From contig NZ_CAKAKL010000001.1 in assembly GCF_916619195.1 (NCBI RefSeq), positions 558,001-622,000 of the forward strand: DNA of 64,000 nucleotides, in the 5' to 3' direction. The DNA comes from Inquilinus sp. Marseille-Q2685. GTDB taxonomy: Bacteria > Pseudomonadota > Alphaproteobacteria > DSM-16000 > Inquilinaceae. The notes beneath the pieces were generated by a model, which ran no database searches, had not been told where the DNA came from, and saw only the letters and a program-made list of their open reading frames with translations. Positions 8,457-16,729 of the stretch are shown piece after piece. A program made the translations under genes and the position numbers. The first letter of the stretch is position 1, and each line of letters begins with the position of its first letter.

Positions 8457-8468
8457 TAATTGTCACAA
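8451..8468. promoter_or_regulatory. CRP/FNR-family-type operator palindrome
   Basis: TTGTGATAATTGTCACAA is a perfect palindrome in its six outer bases on each side and contains TGTGA-N6-TCACA, the half-site pattern of CRP-type regulators. It covers the purN stop codon and is centred about 121 bp upstream of the cytochrome oxidase subunit IV start. It is AT-rich and has no T-run after it, so a terminator is unlikely. Confidence 0.55.
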
Positions 8469-8580
8469 AGCCCAATAGACGCTGCGACAATTAAACCCTA
8501 TTTCACTGGACAAGGCCGGGGGGCACCCGTAAATGGTGCCTCGATCGCAAACATACGAAAGCGTGACGAGGATGGGCGCG

Positions 8581-8724
8581 ATGGCCAGCGAAGGCACGAA
8601 TCAGGTTCCGGAAGAACTGCTGGCTTCGCGCAAGCAGATGTATGCCAGCTTCGTGCGCTTCAGCACCTGGGGCATCGTCGCCGTCGCCATCCTGCTGATC
8701 GGCATGGCGCTGTTCCTGCTCTGA
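8581..8724 (+). CDS. aa3-type cytochrome c oxidase subunit IV
   Basis: A 47-residue protein with a polar N-terminus and one C-terminal membrane helix, matching the small bacterial aa3 cytochrome oxidase subunit IV family in size and in the pattern of a short hydrophilic head before the helix (LASRKQMYASFVRF then a Val/Ala/Ile/Leu-rich span). The start at 8581 is preferred over 8533 and 8572 because GAGG is 9 bases upstream. No other cox gene is nearby. A palindrome of CRP type lies upstream and a strong terminator downstream. Confidence 0.75.
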   Translation: MASEGTNQVPEELLASRKQMYASFVRFSTWGIVAVAILLIGMALFLL

Positions 8725-8741
8725 TTTTCGCCATCGGCGCG

Positions 8742-8775
8742 AAAAAGGCCGGCCCCGCGGGGACCGGCCTTTTTT
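8742..8775. terminator. Bidirectional rho-independent terminator
   Basis: AAAAAGGCCGG pairs with CCGGCCTTTTT around a GC-rich loop and is followed by a T-run; the A-run on the other side makes it work for both strands. It lies between the oxidase subunit IV gene and the convergent ndk. Confidence 0.85.
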
Positions 8776-8835
8776 GTTGCCCGAAGGCGGCGTCCGGCCA
8801 TCCCCGCCGGGGCGGGGACGGCAACGGCGCCTCGA

Positions 8836-9255
8836 TCAGCCGACGATCTCGGTGCCGGCGAAGAAGAAGGCGATCTCGATCGCCGCGTTCTCCAGCGAAT
8901 CGGAGCCGTGCACCGAGTTCGCCTCGATCGATTCCGCGAACTCCTTGCGGATGGTACCCTCGGCGGCGTTCGCCGGGTTGGTGGCGCCCATCACCTCGCG
9001 GTTGCGGGCCACGGCGTTGTCGCCCTCCAGCACCTGGACCACGACCGGGCCCGAGATCATGAAGTTGCAGAGGTCGTTGAAGAACGGCCGCTCCTTGTGC
9101 ACGCCGTAGAAGGCCTCGGCCTGGGCGCGGCTCAGCTGGATCCGCTTCTGCGCGACGATGCGCAGGCCGGCCTCCTCGAACTTGGCGTTGATCTTGCCGG
9201 TCAGGTTGCGGCGGGTGGCGTCCGGCTTGATGATGGACAGGGTGCGCTCGGCCAT
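8836..9255 (-). CDS. ndk: Nucleoside diphosphate kinase
   Basis: A 139-residue NDK that balances NTP and dNTP pools by phosphate transfer through a phosphohistidine. The active-site His is H116 in NSVHGSDS; the nucleotide-binding segments [11 protein letters not shown] and the N-terminal TLSIIKPDA strand are present. The start at 9255 (MAERTLS) matches the family; the upstream open frame is not conserved. Single gene, converging on the oxidase subunit gene and divergent from the ABC-F gene. Confidence 0.95.
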   Translation of the reverse strand: MAERTLSIIKPDATRRNLTGKINAKFEEAGLRIVAQKRIQLSRAQAEAFYGVHKERPFFNDLCNFMISGPVVVQVLEGDNAVARNREVMGATNPANAAEGTIRKEFAESIEANSVHGSDSLENAAIEIAFFFAGTEIVG

Positions 9256-9372
9256 TGGATCCTCGGTTTGCAGGCGTTGGCGATCGGAATTGCGCGGCCT
9301 TATAGACGGGCCGCCCCGATCCGGCAACCGAGGCGCGCGATTTCCGCGCTGTCATGCTATGACCGCGCCGCC

Positions 9373-11256
9373 ATGCTTCAGATCCAGGACATCACCATCC
9401 GCATCGCCGGCCGCGTGCTGCTCGACTCCGCCTCGGTGTCGGTGCCGGCCGGGCACAAGGCCGGCCTCGTCGGCCACAACGGCACCGGCAAGTCGACGCT
9501 GCTGCGCGCGATCCGCAAGGAGATCGGGCTCGACGGCGGCCAGATCAGCTATCCCGGGCGATGGCGGATGGCCAGCGTGGCGCAGGATGCGCCGGAAGGG
9601 CCGGCCAGCCTGCTCGACACCGTGCTGGCCGCCGACGTCGAGCGTGCCGCTTTGCTGGAGGAGGCGGAGACCGCCGAGGACCCGGACCGCATCGGCGAGA
9701 TCCACACCCGCCTGGCCGATATCGACGCCCACACCGCCCCGGCTCGGGCCGCCACCATCCTGGCCGGCCTCGGTTTCGACACCGAGGCCCAGGCGCGGCC
9801 GGTCGGCGACCTGTCGGGCGGCATGCGCATGCGCGTGGCCCTGGCCGCGACGCTCTTTCTCCAGCCGGACCTGCTTCTTCTCGACGAGCCCACCAACCAC
9901 CTCGACCTCGAGGCGACGCTGTGGCTCGAGACCTGGCTGAAGGCCTATCCGCATACCATCCTGATGGTCAGCCACGACCGCGACCTGCTGAACCGCGTGG
10001 TCGACACGACGATCCATCTCGAGAACGGCAAGCTGACCGCCTATAGCGGCGGCTACGACCAGTTCGAGCAGACGCGCCGCATGCGGCTGGAGCATCTGGC
10101 GGCGCTGCAGAAGCGCCAGATCGCCCAGCGCGCACATATGCAGAGCTTCATCGACCGGTTCAAGGCCAAGGCCACCAAGGCCCGCCAGGCGCAGAGCCGG
10201 GTGAAGGCGCTGGAGAAGATGGAGCCGATCGTGGCCCTGGTCGAGGACCAGTCGATCAGCTTCGACTTCCCGAAGCCGGAGGAACTGGCGCCGCCGATCC
10301 TGGTGCTGGACAAGGTGACCGTCGGCTATGACGAGCGCCCGGTGCTGAAGAATCTCGACCTGCGGATCGACATGGACGACCGCATCGCGCTCCTGGGCGC
10401 CAACGGCAACGGCAAGTCGACCCTGGTCAAGCTGTTCGCCGGCCGGCTGCAGCCGATGGCCGGGCAGCTGCGCAAGTCGAACAAGCTCAAGGTCGGCTAT
10501 TTCGCCCAGCACCAGGCGGAGGAGTTGGACCTGTCGCTGAACGCCATCGCCCAGGCGCGGCGGGTGATGCCGAACTCGACCGACGAGAAGATCCGCGCCC
10601 ATCTCGGCCGCTTCGGCTTCGTCCAGCGCCGGTCGGAGACCCGGATCGGCGACATGTCGGGCGGCGAGAAGGCGCGGCTGCTCTTGGCCCTGATGGCCCG
10701 CGAGGCGCCGCAGCTGCTGCTGCTCGACGAGCCGACCAACCATCTCGACGTCGATAGCCGCCAGGCCCTGGTGCAGGCGCTGAACGAGTATGACGGCGCG
10801 GTGGTGCTGATCACCCACGACCCGCATCTGATCGAGCTGACCGCCGACCGGCTGCTGCTGGTCAAGGACGGGGCCGTGAGCCCCTTCGAGGGCGACCTCG
10901 ACGACTACCGCCGCCTCCTGGCCGAGCAGCGCCGGCAGGAGCGCGCCGGGCGGCAGGCCGAGAAGCAGAGCCAGGCCGACCGCAAGGAGCAGCGCCGCGC
11001 CGCCGCCGAGGCCCGCGCCCAGCTGGCGCCGCTGCGTCAGGAGATCCGCGAGATCGAGAAGCGGATCCAGGCGCTGGAGCGGGACAAGCAGAAGATCGAG
11101 GCGAAGCTGGCCGACACTGCGCTCTACAGCAACCCGGCCGCGGCGACCGAGCAGCAGATCGCGCTGCACGATGTGCAAGCCAAGCTCGACGCCGCCGAGG
11201 AAGCCTGGCTGGAGGCCAACGGCAAGCTGGAGGAGGCGCAGGCGCTGGCGGGATAG
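9373..11256 (+). CDS. ABC-F family ATPase (Uup/YheS type)
   Basis: A 627-residue protein with two ABC ATPase domains and no membrane spans. Domain 1: Walker [10 protein letters not shown] (about 34-42), signature LSGGMRMR, Walker [14 protein letters not shown]. The charged linker follows. Domain 2: [33 protein letters not shown]-terminal coiled coil rich in Glu, Lys and Arg follows (about 545-625). Members act at the ribosome rather than in transport. The length and C-terminal coiled coil suggest YheS or Uup, but I cannot choose between them. Confidence 0.9.
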   Translation: MLQIQDITIRIAGRVLLDSASVSVPAGHKAGLVGHNGTGKSTLLRAIRKEIGLDGGQISYPGRWRMASVAQDAPEGPASLLDTVLAADVERAALLEEAETAEDPDRIGEIHTRLADIDAHTAPARAATILAGLGFDTEAQARPVGDLSGGMRMRVALAATLFLQPDLLLLDEPTNHLDLEATLWLETWLKAYPHTILMVSHDRDLLNRVVDTTIHLENGKLTAYSGGYDQFEQTRRMRLEHLAALQKRQIAQRAHMQSFIDRFKAKATKARQAQSRVKALEKMEPIVALVEDQSISFDFPKPEELAPPILVLDKVTVGYDERPVLKNLDLRIDMDDRIALLGANGNGKSTLVKLFAGRLQPMAGQLRKSNKLKVGYFAQHQAEELDLSLNAIAQARRVMPNSTDEKIRAHLGRFGFVQRRSETRIGDMSGGEKARLLLALMAREAPQLLLLDEPTNHLDVDSRQALVQALNEYDGAVVLITHDPHLIELTADRLLLVKDGAVSPFEGDLDDYRRLLAEQRRQERAGRQAEKQSQADRKEQRRAAAEARAQLAPLRQEIREIEKRIQALERDKQKIEAKLADTALYSNPAAATEQQIALHDVQAKLDAAEEAWLEANGKLEEAQALAG

Positions 11257-11267
11257 GCGGAGCCGTC

Positions 11268-11412
11268 CCTCACCCTCCCGCCGCCAACGCGGCGGGCCCC
11301 CTCCCTCTCCCCAAAGGAGAGGGAAAACAAGGCCATCGCCCTATTCACCTCTCCTTAGGGAGAGGTCGAAATCGCGCAGCGATTTCGGGTGAGGGGGCGG
11401 CTCCGCCCCCTC
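11268..11412. repeat. Cluster of nested palindromes between convergent genes
   Basis: Several hairpins lie in a row: CCCGCC/GGCGGG near 11278-11297, CCTCTCC/GGAGAGG near 11305-11322, ACCTCTCC-TTAG-GGAGAGGT at 11347-11366, CGAAATCG-CGCAG-CGATTTCG at 11367-11387 and GAGGGGGCGG-CT-CCGCCCCCTC at 11391-11412. The outer ends (CCTCACCC and GGGTGAGG) are also inverted. It sits between the 3' ends of two convergent genes and may act as a two-way terminator. It looks like a dispersed palindromic element; no coding capacity. Confidence 0.75.
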
Positions 11413-11414
11413 CG

Positions 11415-13739
11415 CTACTGCAGCGCCTGCCAGACCGTCGCCGGGGTCAGCGGCATCTGCAGGCGGTCGGCGGCCACGCCATGACCAGCACGTGCCAGGG
11501 CATCGGCGACGGCATTCACCACCGCCGGCGTCGCCCCGATGGTGCCGAGTTCGCCCACGCCCTTCACGCCCAGCGGGTTGTTCAGGCACGGCGTCGATTC
11601 GTCGAGCACATGGACGAAGCCGCGGATTACGTCTGCGCGCGGCACGCCGTAATCCATCAGCGTGGCGGTCATCACCTGCCCGGTCTCCGGGTCGTAGACC
11701 ATCCGCTCGCCCAGCGCCTGGCCGATGCCCTGGACCGCGCCGCCGTCGAGCTGGCCGCGCACGATCATCGGGTTGACCACCCGGCCGACATCGTTGGCCG
11801 AGACGTAGGAGACGATCTCAACGGTACCGGTCTCCGGGTCCAGCTCGACCTCGCAGATATGGCAGCCGTTCGGCCAGCTCGGCCCCTTCACCGTGCTGGT
11901 CGCGTCGATGAAGATGCGCCGGCCGGGCTGGCGGTCGGCGAGCTCGAACAGGCCGATGCCGCGGTCGGTGCCGGCGATCCGGAACACGCCCTCGGCATAT
12001 TCGATGTCGGCCGCAGCGGCCTCCAGCGCGTCGCCGGCTAGCTCGCGCCCGGTGTCGACCGCGCGCTCGGAGGCGTGGCGGATCGCCGAGCCGGCGGTGA
12101 ACAGCGACCGCGACCCAGCGCTGCCGAAACCCTGGCCGCGGTCGGTGTCGCCCATGACGATGCGGATCCGGTCGATCGGCACGCCGAACACGTCGACCAC
12201 CAGCTGGGCATAGGAGGTCGCGATCCCCTGCCCCATCGGCATGGTTGCCGCGTAGACTTCGATCTCGCCGTCGCCCGAGACCTGGACCGTCACCCGCTCC
12301 TCGAAAGCGTTGCCGCCGGTCCATTCCAGGAACGAGGCCAGGCCGCGGCCGCGCAGCTTGCCGCGGGCCCGGGACTCGGCCTCGCGCGCCGCGAAGCCGT
12401 CCCAGTTGGCCAGGCCCACGGCCTGGTCGATGATCGAGCCGAACTTGCCGCTGTCATAGGTCTGGCCCATGGCGTTGGTGTAGGGCATCTGCTCGGGCCG
12501 GACGAGGTTGCGCCGCCGGATCTCGACCGGGTCCATGCCCAGCTGGCGTGCCGCGGCGTCGAACAGCCGCTCGATCAGGTAGATCGCCTCCGGCCGCCCG
12601 GCCCCGCGATAGGCCGCGGTCGGGGCGGTGTTGGTGAGGATGGCGGTGAACTCGAAGTCGATCGGCCGGATGTCGTAGATGCTGGTCGACACCCAGGGGC
12701 CGATCATCAGCTGAATGATGATGCCGGCCGTGGTGGCATAGGCGCCGACATTGGCATGGGTCCGGATGCGGTAGCCGAGGACGCGTCCGGTCTCGTCCAG
12801 CGCCAGCTCGGCATGGCTCTCGATATCGCGGCCGTGGGTCGCCGCCAGGAACTCCTCGATCCTCTCGGCGGTCCATTTCACCGGGCGCCGCAGCCTCCGC
12901 GCGGCATAGGCGACCAGGATGTCCTCGGGGTAGAGGCCGGTCTTCATGCCGAAGCCGCCGCCGACATCGTCGACCACCACCCGCACCTTCTCGCGCGGGA
13001 TGCCGAGTACCGCGTCGCAAAGCGTGTCGCGGGCGCCGGACGGCATCTGGCTGGACAGGCGCAGCGTCAGCCTGTCGGCCGCGGCGTCGTATTCGGCCTG
13101 GGAGCTGCGCGGCTCCATCGGCGTCGGCGCCAGCCGCTGGTTGACGAGGTCGAGCGAGACGATATGGGTGGCGCCTCGGAAGGCGGCCTCGGTCGCCGCC
13201 GCATCGCCGTGCCGCATCTGCGCCGCGACGTTGCCGGTCGCCGCCGGCCAGACCTGGGGCGCATCCGGTGCCACGGCCTGCGCCAGCCCGGTGACGGCAG
13301 GAAGGTCTTCGTACTCGACCACGACGGCGTCGAGCGCGTCCTTCAGCAGGGCGCGGCTCTCGGCCACCAAGGCGACCACGGCCTCGCCGACGAAGCGCAC
13401 CACCTCACGCGCCAGCGCCGGCCGCAGCGGCGACGCGCCGGGCGACCCGTCCGGCCGCTTGAAGATCGGCGCCAGCGGCAGCGGCTTCACACCGTCCGCG
13501 ACCAGGTCGGCACCGGTGATCACCGCCACCACGCCCGGCATCGCCAACGCCTCGGAGGCGTCGATCGACACGATCCGGGCGTGCGGATGCGGCGAGCGCA
13601 GGAAACCGAGATAGGTCTGTCCCGGCAGGGAGATGTCGTCGCTGAAGCGGCCGGCGCCCGCCAGCAGCCCGGCATCCTCGATCCGCCGCACCTCGCGCCC
13701 GCTGCCGAACCGTCCGACAGTCGATCCGTCCGTCATCAT
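11415..13739 (-). CDS. Xanthine dehydrogenase/CoxL-family molybdopterin-binding subunit
   Basis: A 774-residue large subunit of a molybdenum hydroxylase. It has the N-terminal a/b-hammerhead domain (GAGRFSDDISLPGQ onward) and the molybdopterin domains (GGGFGMK near 265; AYRGAGR near 378). The active-site loop AYRGAGR is the form II type, found in aldehyde/xanthine-type enzymes, not the AYxCSFR of true CO dehydrogenase. The C-terminal GVGELGTIG, with the likely catalytic Glu, is present. The FeS and FAD subunits (CoxS, CoxM) usually lie next to it but are not here. Substrate unknown. Confidence 0.85.
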   Translation of the reverse strand: MMTDGSTVGRFGSGREVRRIEDAGLLAGAGRFSDDISLPGQTYLGFLRSPHPHARIVSIDASEALAMPGVVAVITGADLVADGVKPLPLAPIFKRPDGSPGASPLRPALAREVVRFVGEAVVALVAESRALLKDALDAVVVEYEDLPAVTGLAQAVAPDAPQVWPAATGNVAAQMRHGDAAATEAAFRGATHIVSLDLVNQRLAPTPMEPRSSQAEYDAAADRLTLRLSSQMPSGARDTLCDAVLGIPREKVRVVVDDVGGGFGMKTGLYPEDILVAYAARRLRRPVKWTAERIEEFLAATHGRDIESHAELALDETGRVLGYRIRTHANVGAYATTAGIIIQLMIGPWVSTSIYDIRPIDFEFTAILTNTAPTAAYRGAGRPEAIYLIERLFDAAARQLGMDPVEIRRRNLVRPEQMPYTNAMGQTYDSGKFGSIIDQAVGLANWDGFAAREAESRARGKLRGRGLASFLEWTGGNAFEERVTVQVSGDGEIEVYAATMPMGQGIATSYAQLVVDVFGVPIDRIRIVMGDTDRGQGFGSAGSRSLFTAGSAIRHASERAVDTGRELAGDALEAAAADIEYAEGVFRIAGTDRGIGLFELADRQPGRRIFIDATSTVKGPSWPNGCHICEVELDPETGTVEIVSYVSANDVGRVVNPMIVRGQLDGGAVQGIGQALGERMVYDPETGQVMTATLMDYGVPRADVIRGFVHVLDESTPCLNNPLGVKGVGELGTIGATPAVVNAVADALARAGHGVAADRLQMPLTPATVWQALQ

Positions 13740-13817
13740 TCGTCACCTTGGCTGGGAAACCGCCCGGATGCCCGATCCGGCGGCCTTGGCTGTCAGTCTA
13801 TATGGTCGTGAACAGCA

Positions 13818-13832
13818 CCCGTGCATCACGGG
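13818..13832. terminator. Possible hairpin after the PAP2 phosphatase gene
   Basis: CCCGTG-CAT-CACGGG, a perfect 6-bp stem between the stop of the phosphatase gene and the start of the coxL-type gene, both leftward. It lacks a T-run, so termination is uncertain. Confidence 0.3.
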
Positions 13833-13858
13833 CCGGACAAAAAGGCTGCGGTGGCGAC

Positions 13859-14569
13859 TCACCCCGGCTGAGGCCAGCGGATCAGGCCGCGGGTGAAGTC
13901 GCGCCACGCGGCCGCCGTGCTCCAGCGGTCGAACAGCAGGGCGTGCAGCCCGGCGCTGACCAGCAGGGTCACCGCGGCCGCGAAGACCACGTCGCTGAAG
14001 AAGTGCCCGCCCATGCCGATGCGCAGCAGCCCCAGGAGCACGCCCAGCGCCATCGATCCCCAGAAGATCCGGCGCCGGCGCCGCGCCGGCACGACATAGG
14101 CGACGCTGTGGACGACGAAGCCGACGGTCGGGTCGCCGGCGACGAAGGAGCAGTTGCGGGCGCACTGGCCCGCCGGGATCAGCGGCGGCGTGAAGACCGC
14201 GGTGCCGCCGAAGGCCTCGACCTGGCGCGGGCGGGCCCGGCCCCAATGGTCCTTCAGCACGGCGTTGGCCACCAGCCCCGGCCCGATCGCCAGCGCCAGG
14301 GCCAGGAAGGTCCAGCGCCGCGGGTCGAGGCCCAGCAGCCGCCGCTGCCGCAGCCAGGTCCAGAGCGCTGCGAGCAGCAGCAGCACGGCGGCGGTTCGGA
14401 CCAGGATCTGGACCACCTCGTGGATCGCCTCGGCCAGCGGCGCGCCGTCCCAGGCGAAGCCGCCGTCCGGGGCGTAGAACCAGCCGGAGACGACGAGATC
14501 GATCCCGGGCGCGAGGACCAGCAGGGCACCGACCGCGACCACGAGCCACAGCGCGATGCGCGGCGTCAC
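13859..14569 (-). CDS. PAP2-family membrane phosphatase (lipid A phosphatase-like)
   Basis: A 236-residue inner-membrane phosphatase with about six spans. The three PAP2 motifs can be read: KDHWGRARP (motif 1), CSFVAGDPTVGF in place of PSGH (motif 2) and RIGMGGHFFSDV (motif 3, with nucleophilic His and Asp). The CSF(V)xG form of motif 2 resembles LpxE/LpxF-like lipid A or phospholipid phosphatases. It overlaps holC by 4 bases. The substrate is inferred only. Confidence 0.78.
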   Translation of the reverse strand: MTPRIALWLVVAVGALLVLAPGIDLVVSGWFYAPDGGFAWDGAPLAEAIHEVVQILVRTAAVLLLLAALWTWLRQRRLLGLDPRRWTFLALALAIGPGLVANAVLKDHWGRARPRQVEAFGGTAVFTPPLIPAGQCARNCSFVAGDPTVGFVVHSVAYVVPARRRRRIFWGSMALGVLLGLLRIGMGGHFFSDVVFAAAVTLLVSAGLHALLFDRWSTAAAWRDFTRGLIRWPQPG

Positions 14570-15027
14570 CCGCCCACCCGCTGCTTCTCGCTCCAGGCCC
14601 CCGCCTCGTCCTGCTGGTAGTAGACCAGGGTATGGCCGGCGTCCCGGAACCGCTTCCAGCGGCCGCGCGCGGCCTGCACCGCGTCCGGGTCGTTGCCGTC
14701 GAACAGGTCGCAGACCGTGGCGAAGGCGCCCTCGCCGTCCGAATCCGCGCCGTCGCCCAGGAACAGGACCTGGGCGGCGTTCGGGTTCTCGACCCGGTCG
14801 CTGATCCAGACCGGCTGCTCCTCGGCGAAGCCGTCGCGCTTGGTGCCGTGCGGCAGGAAGCCTTCCTTGGAATAGGTCCAGAGATGGCCGGCTAGGCTCT
14901 CCGCCCGCTCCTCCGAGCCGACGCAGACCACCGCCCGCCAGCCGCGCTGCAGCGTCCGGTCGAGCAGCACCGGCAGGGTCTGCTCGAACGTCCGCGCGGT
15001 CAGGTGATAAAAGCGGATCTCGGGCAT
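14566..15027 (-). CDS. holC: DNA polymerase III subunit chi
   Basis: A 153-residue HolC, the clamp-loader accessory subunit that binds single-stranded DNA-binding protein. Family features are the N-terminal EIRFYHLT strand, the RGWRAVVCVGSEERAESL segment and the DLFDGND region. It follows pepA with a one-base TGATG overlap, the pepA-holC order common in proteobacteria, and overlaps the PAP2 gene by 4 bases. Confidence 0.88.
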   Translation of the reverse strand: MPEIRFYHLTARTFEQTLPVLLDRTLQRGWRAVVCVGSEERAESLAGHLWTYSKEGFLPHGTKRDGFAEEQPVWISDRVENPNAAQVLFLGDGADSDGEGAFATVCDLFDGNDPDAVQAARGRWKRFRDAGHTLVYYQQDEAGAWSEKQRVGG

Positions 15028-16532
15028 CAGCCTTCGTAGTTGTCGGTCACGAAGCGGTCCAGCAGCCGCACGCCGAAGGCGGTGGCGCCCTTCGGCACCG
15101 TCGGCGTGTCCTTGCTGGACCAGGTGGTGCCGGCGATGTCGAGATGGGCCCAGGGCACGTTGTTGACGAAGCGCTGCAGGAACTGGCCGCCGATGATCGA
15201 CCCGGCGTCGCGGCTGCCGGTGATGTTCTTCATGTCGGCGATGTCGCTGTCGATCTGCTTGTCATAGGCGTCGCCCAGCGGCAGGCGCCACAGCTTCTCC
15301 TCGACCGCCTTGCCTGCCGCGGTCAGCTTCTCGGCCAGCGCGTCGTCGTTCGAGAACAGGCCGGCATGGTCGCTGCCCAGCGCGATGATCACCGCGCCGG
15401 TCAGGGTGGCCAGGTTGATCATCGCCTTCGGCTTGAACCGGTCCTGCGTGTACCAGAGCGCGTCGGCCAGGACGAGCCGGCCCTCGGCGTCGGTGTTCCA
15501 GACCTCGATGGTCTGGCCGGACATCGAGGTGACGATGTCGCCCGGCCGCTGCGCGTCGCCGGACGGCATGTTCTCGACCAGGCCGAGCACGCCGACCGCG
15601 TTGACCTTGGCCTTGCGCAGCGCCAGCGCCTTGAACAGCCCGGTGACCACGCCGGCGCCGCCCATGTCCCACTTCATGTCCCACATGCCCTGGCCGGGCT
15701 TGAGCGAGATGCCGCCGGTGTCGAAGGTGACGCCCTTGCCGACGAAGGCGACCGGCGCCTCGTCCTTGCGCTTGCCGCCGGCGCCCTTCCACTGCAGCAC
15801 CACCAGCTGGCTCTCGCGCGCCGAGCCCTGGCCGACGCCGAGCAGCGCGCCCATGCCCAGCTTGCGCATCTGCTTCTCGCCCAGCACCTCGACCTCGACG
15901 CCGAGATCCGCCAGCTCCTTCGCCTTGGCGGCGAAGCTCTCCGGATGGAGGACATTGGCCGGCTCGGACACCAGCTCGCGGGCCAGGAACACGCCCTGGG
16001 CGACGGCATCGGCGCGGGCGAAGGCCTTCTTCGCCGCCGCGGCCTCGCCGGTCTGCACCGTCAGGCTCTTCAGCGTCGGCTTGGCCTCGGGCTTCTCCTT
16101 GGTGCGGTAGCGCTCGAACCGCCAGGCCCGCAGCCGGGCGCCGAAGGCGAATTCGGCGGCCGCGACGCCCGCCCCCTGGCCGGCCAGGACGATGCCCTCG
16201 AGCTGGGCCGTCGCCGTGCCGATCCGGGCCTGGTTCAGCAGCGCGGCGACCGCGCCGCCCGCCCGCTGCAGCCGGACCGCATCGACCTCCTCCGGCTTGC
16301 CGAGGCCGAACAGCACGACCTGATCCGCGCCGATGCCGGCGATGCCGTACAGCGCCAGCGTCTCGTCGCGGCCGCCCTTGAACTTCGGCGCGGCCTTCAG
16401 CGCCCGCGACAGCGCCCCCTTCGACCGCTTGTCGGCCGCGGCGGCGGCCGTCGAGAGAACGCCGTCGGCGAACACGCCGAGCACCAGGGCGCCGGCTTCC
16501 ACCGAAGCAGGCGGAGCAAAGGAGATCTGCAT
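15027..16532 (-). CDS. pepA: Leucyl aminopeptidase (M17)
   Basis: A 501-residue cytosolic M17 aminopeptidase that removes N-terminal residues with two metal ions. The family signature NTDAEGRL is present, with VGKGVTFDTGG and GGAGVVTG upstream and the Lys/Asp ligands in the KGVTFDTGG and DMGGAG segments. The start at 16532 (MQISFAPP) fits the family; the longer frame to 16697 is not family-like. It is first in pepA-holC-PAP2 and divergent from lptG. Confidence 0.95.
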   Translation of the reverse strand: MQISFAPPASVEAGALVLGVFADGVLSTAAAAADKRSKGALSRALKAAPKFKGGRDETLALYGIAGIGADQVVLFGLGKPEEVDAVRLQRAGGAVAALLNQARIGTATAQLEGIVLAGQGAGVAAAEFAFGARLRAWRFERYRTKEKPEAKPTLKSLTVQTGEAAAAKKAFARADAVAQGVFLARELVSEPANVLHPESFAAKAKELADLGVEVEVLGEKQMRKLGMGALLGVGQGSARESQLVVLQWKGAGGKRKDEAPVAFVGKGVTFDTGGISLKPGQGMWDMKWDMGGAGVVTGLFKALALRKAKVNAVGVLGLVENMPSGDAQRPGDIVTSMSGQTIEVWNTDAEGRLVLADALWYTQDRFKPKAMINLATLTGAVIIALGSDHAGLFSNDDALAEKLTAAGKAVEEKLWRLPLGDAYDKQIDSDIADMKNITGSRDAGSIIGGQFLQRFVNNVPWAHLDIAGTTWSSKDTPTVPKGATAFGVRLLDRFVTDNYEG

Positions 16533-16729
16533 CTTGTCGTCTTCCGGGCGATTTCCGATGACCGCGGCCGAAGCGGCGGAACCTGCAAAGTAACAGCGGG
16601 TTTCACAGCCGTCACCGGTCGAAAACGGCGCTGCCGCCCGGCTGCGACTCCTTGATGGTCGCGGCGGCGGGCCGTCTGATGTAGAAGAACCGCCCAACCG
16701 CCTTCGGCACCACAGGCCAGCCGCACCCG

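Noticed and set aside
9352-11178. 608-codon frame opposite the ABC-F gene
   Set aside because: Shadow of the coding strand; no recognisable motifs, and the ABC domains on the plus strand are unmistakable.
12075-13811. 578-codon open frame opposite the CoxL-type gene
   Set aside because: Long antisense frames are expected in DNA this rich in GC. The product is low-complexity His/Arg/Gly-rich with no family pattern, while the minus strand encodes a clear protein.
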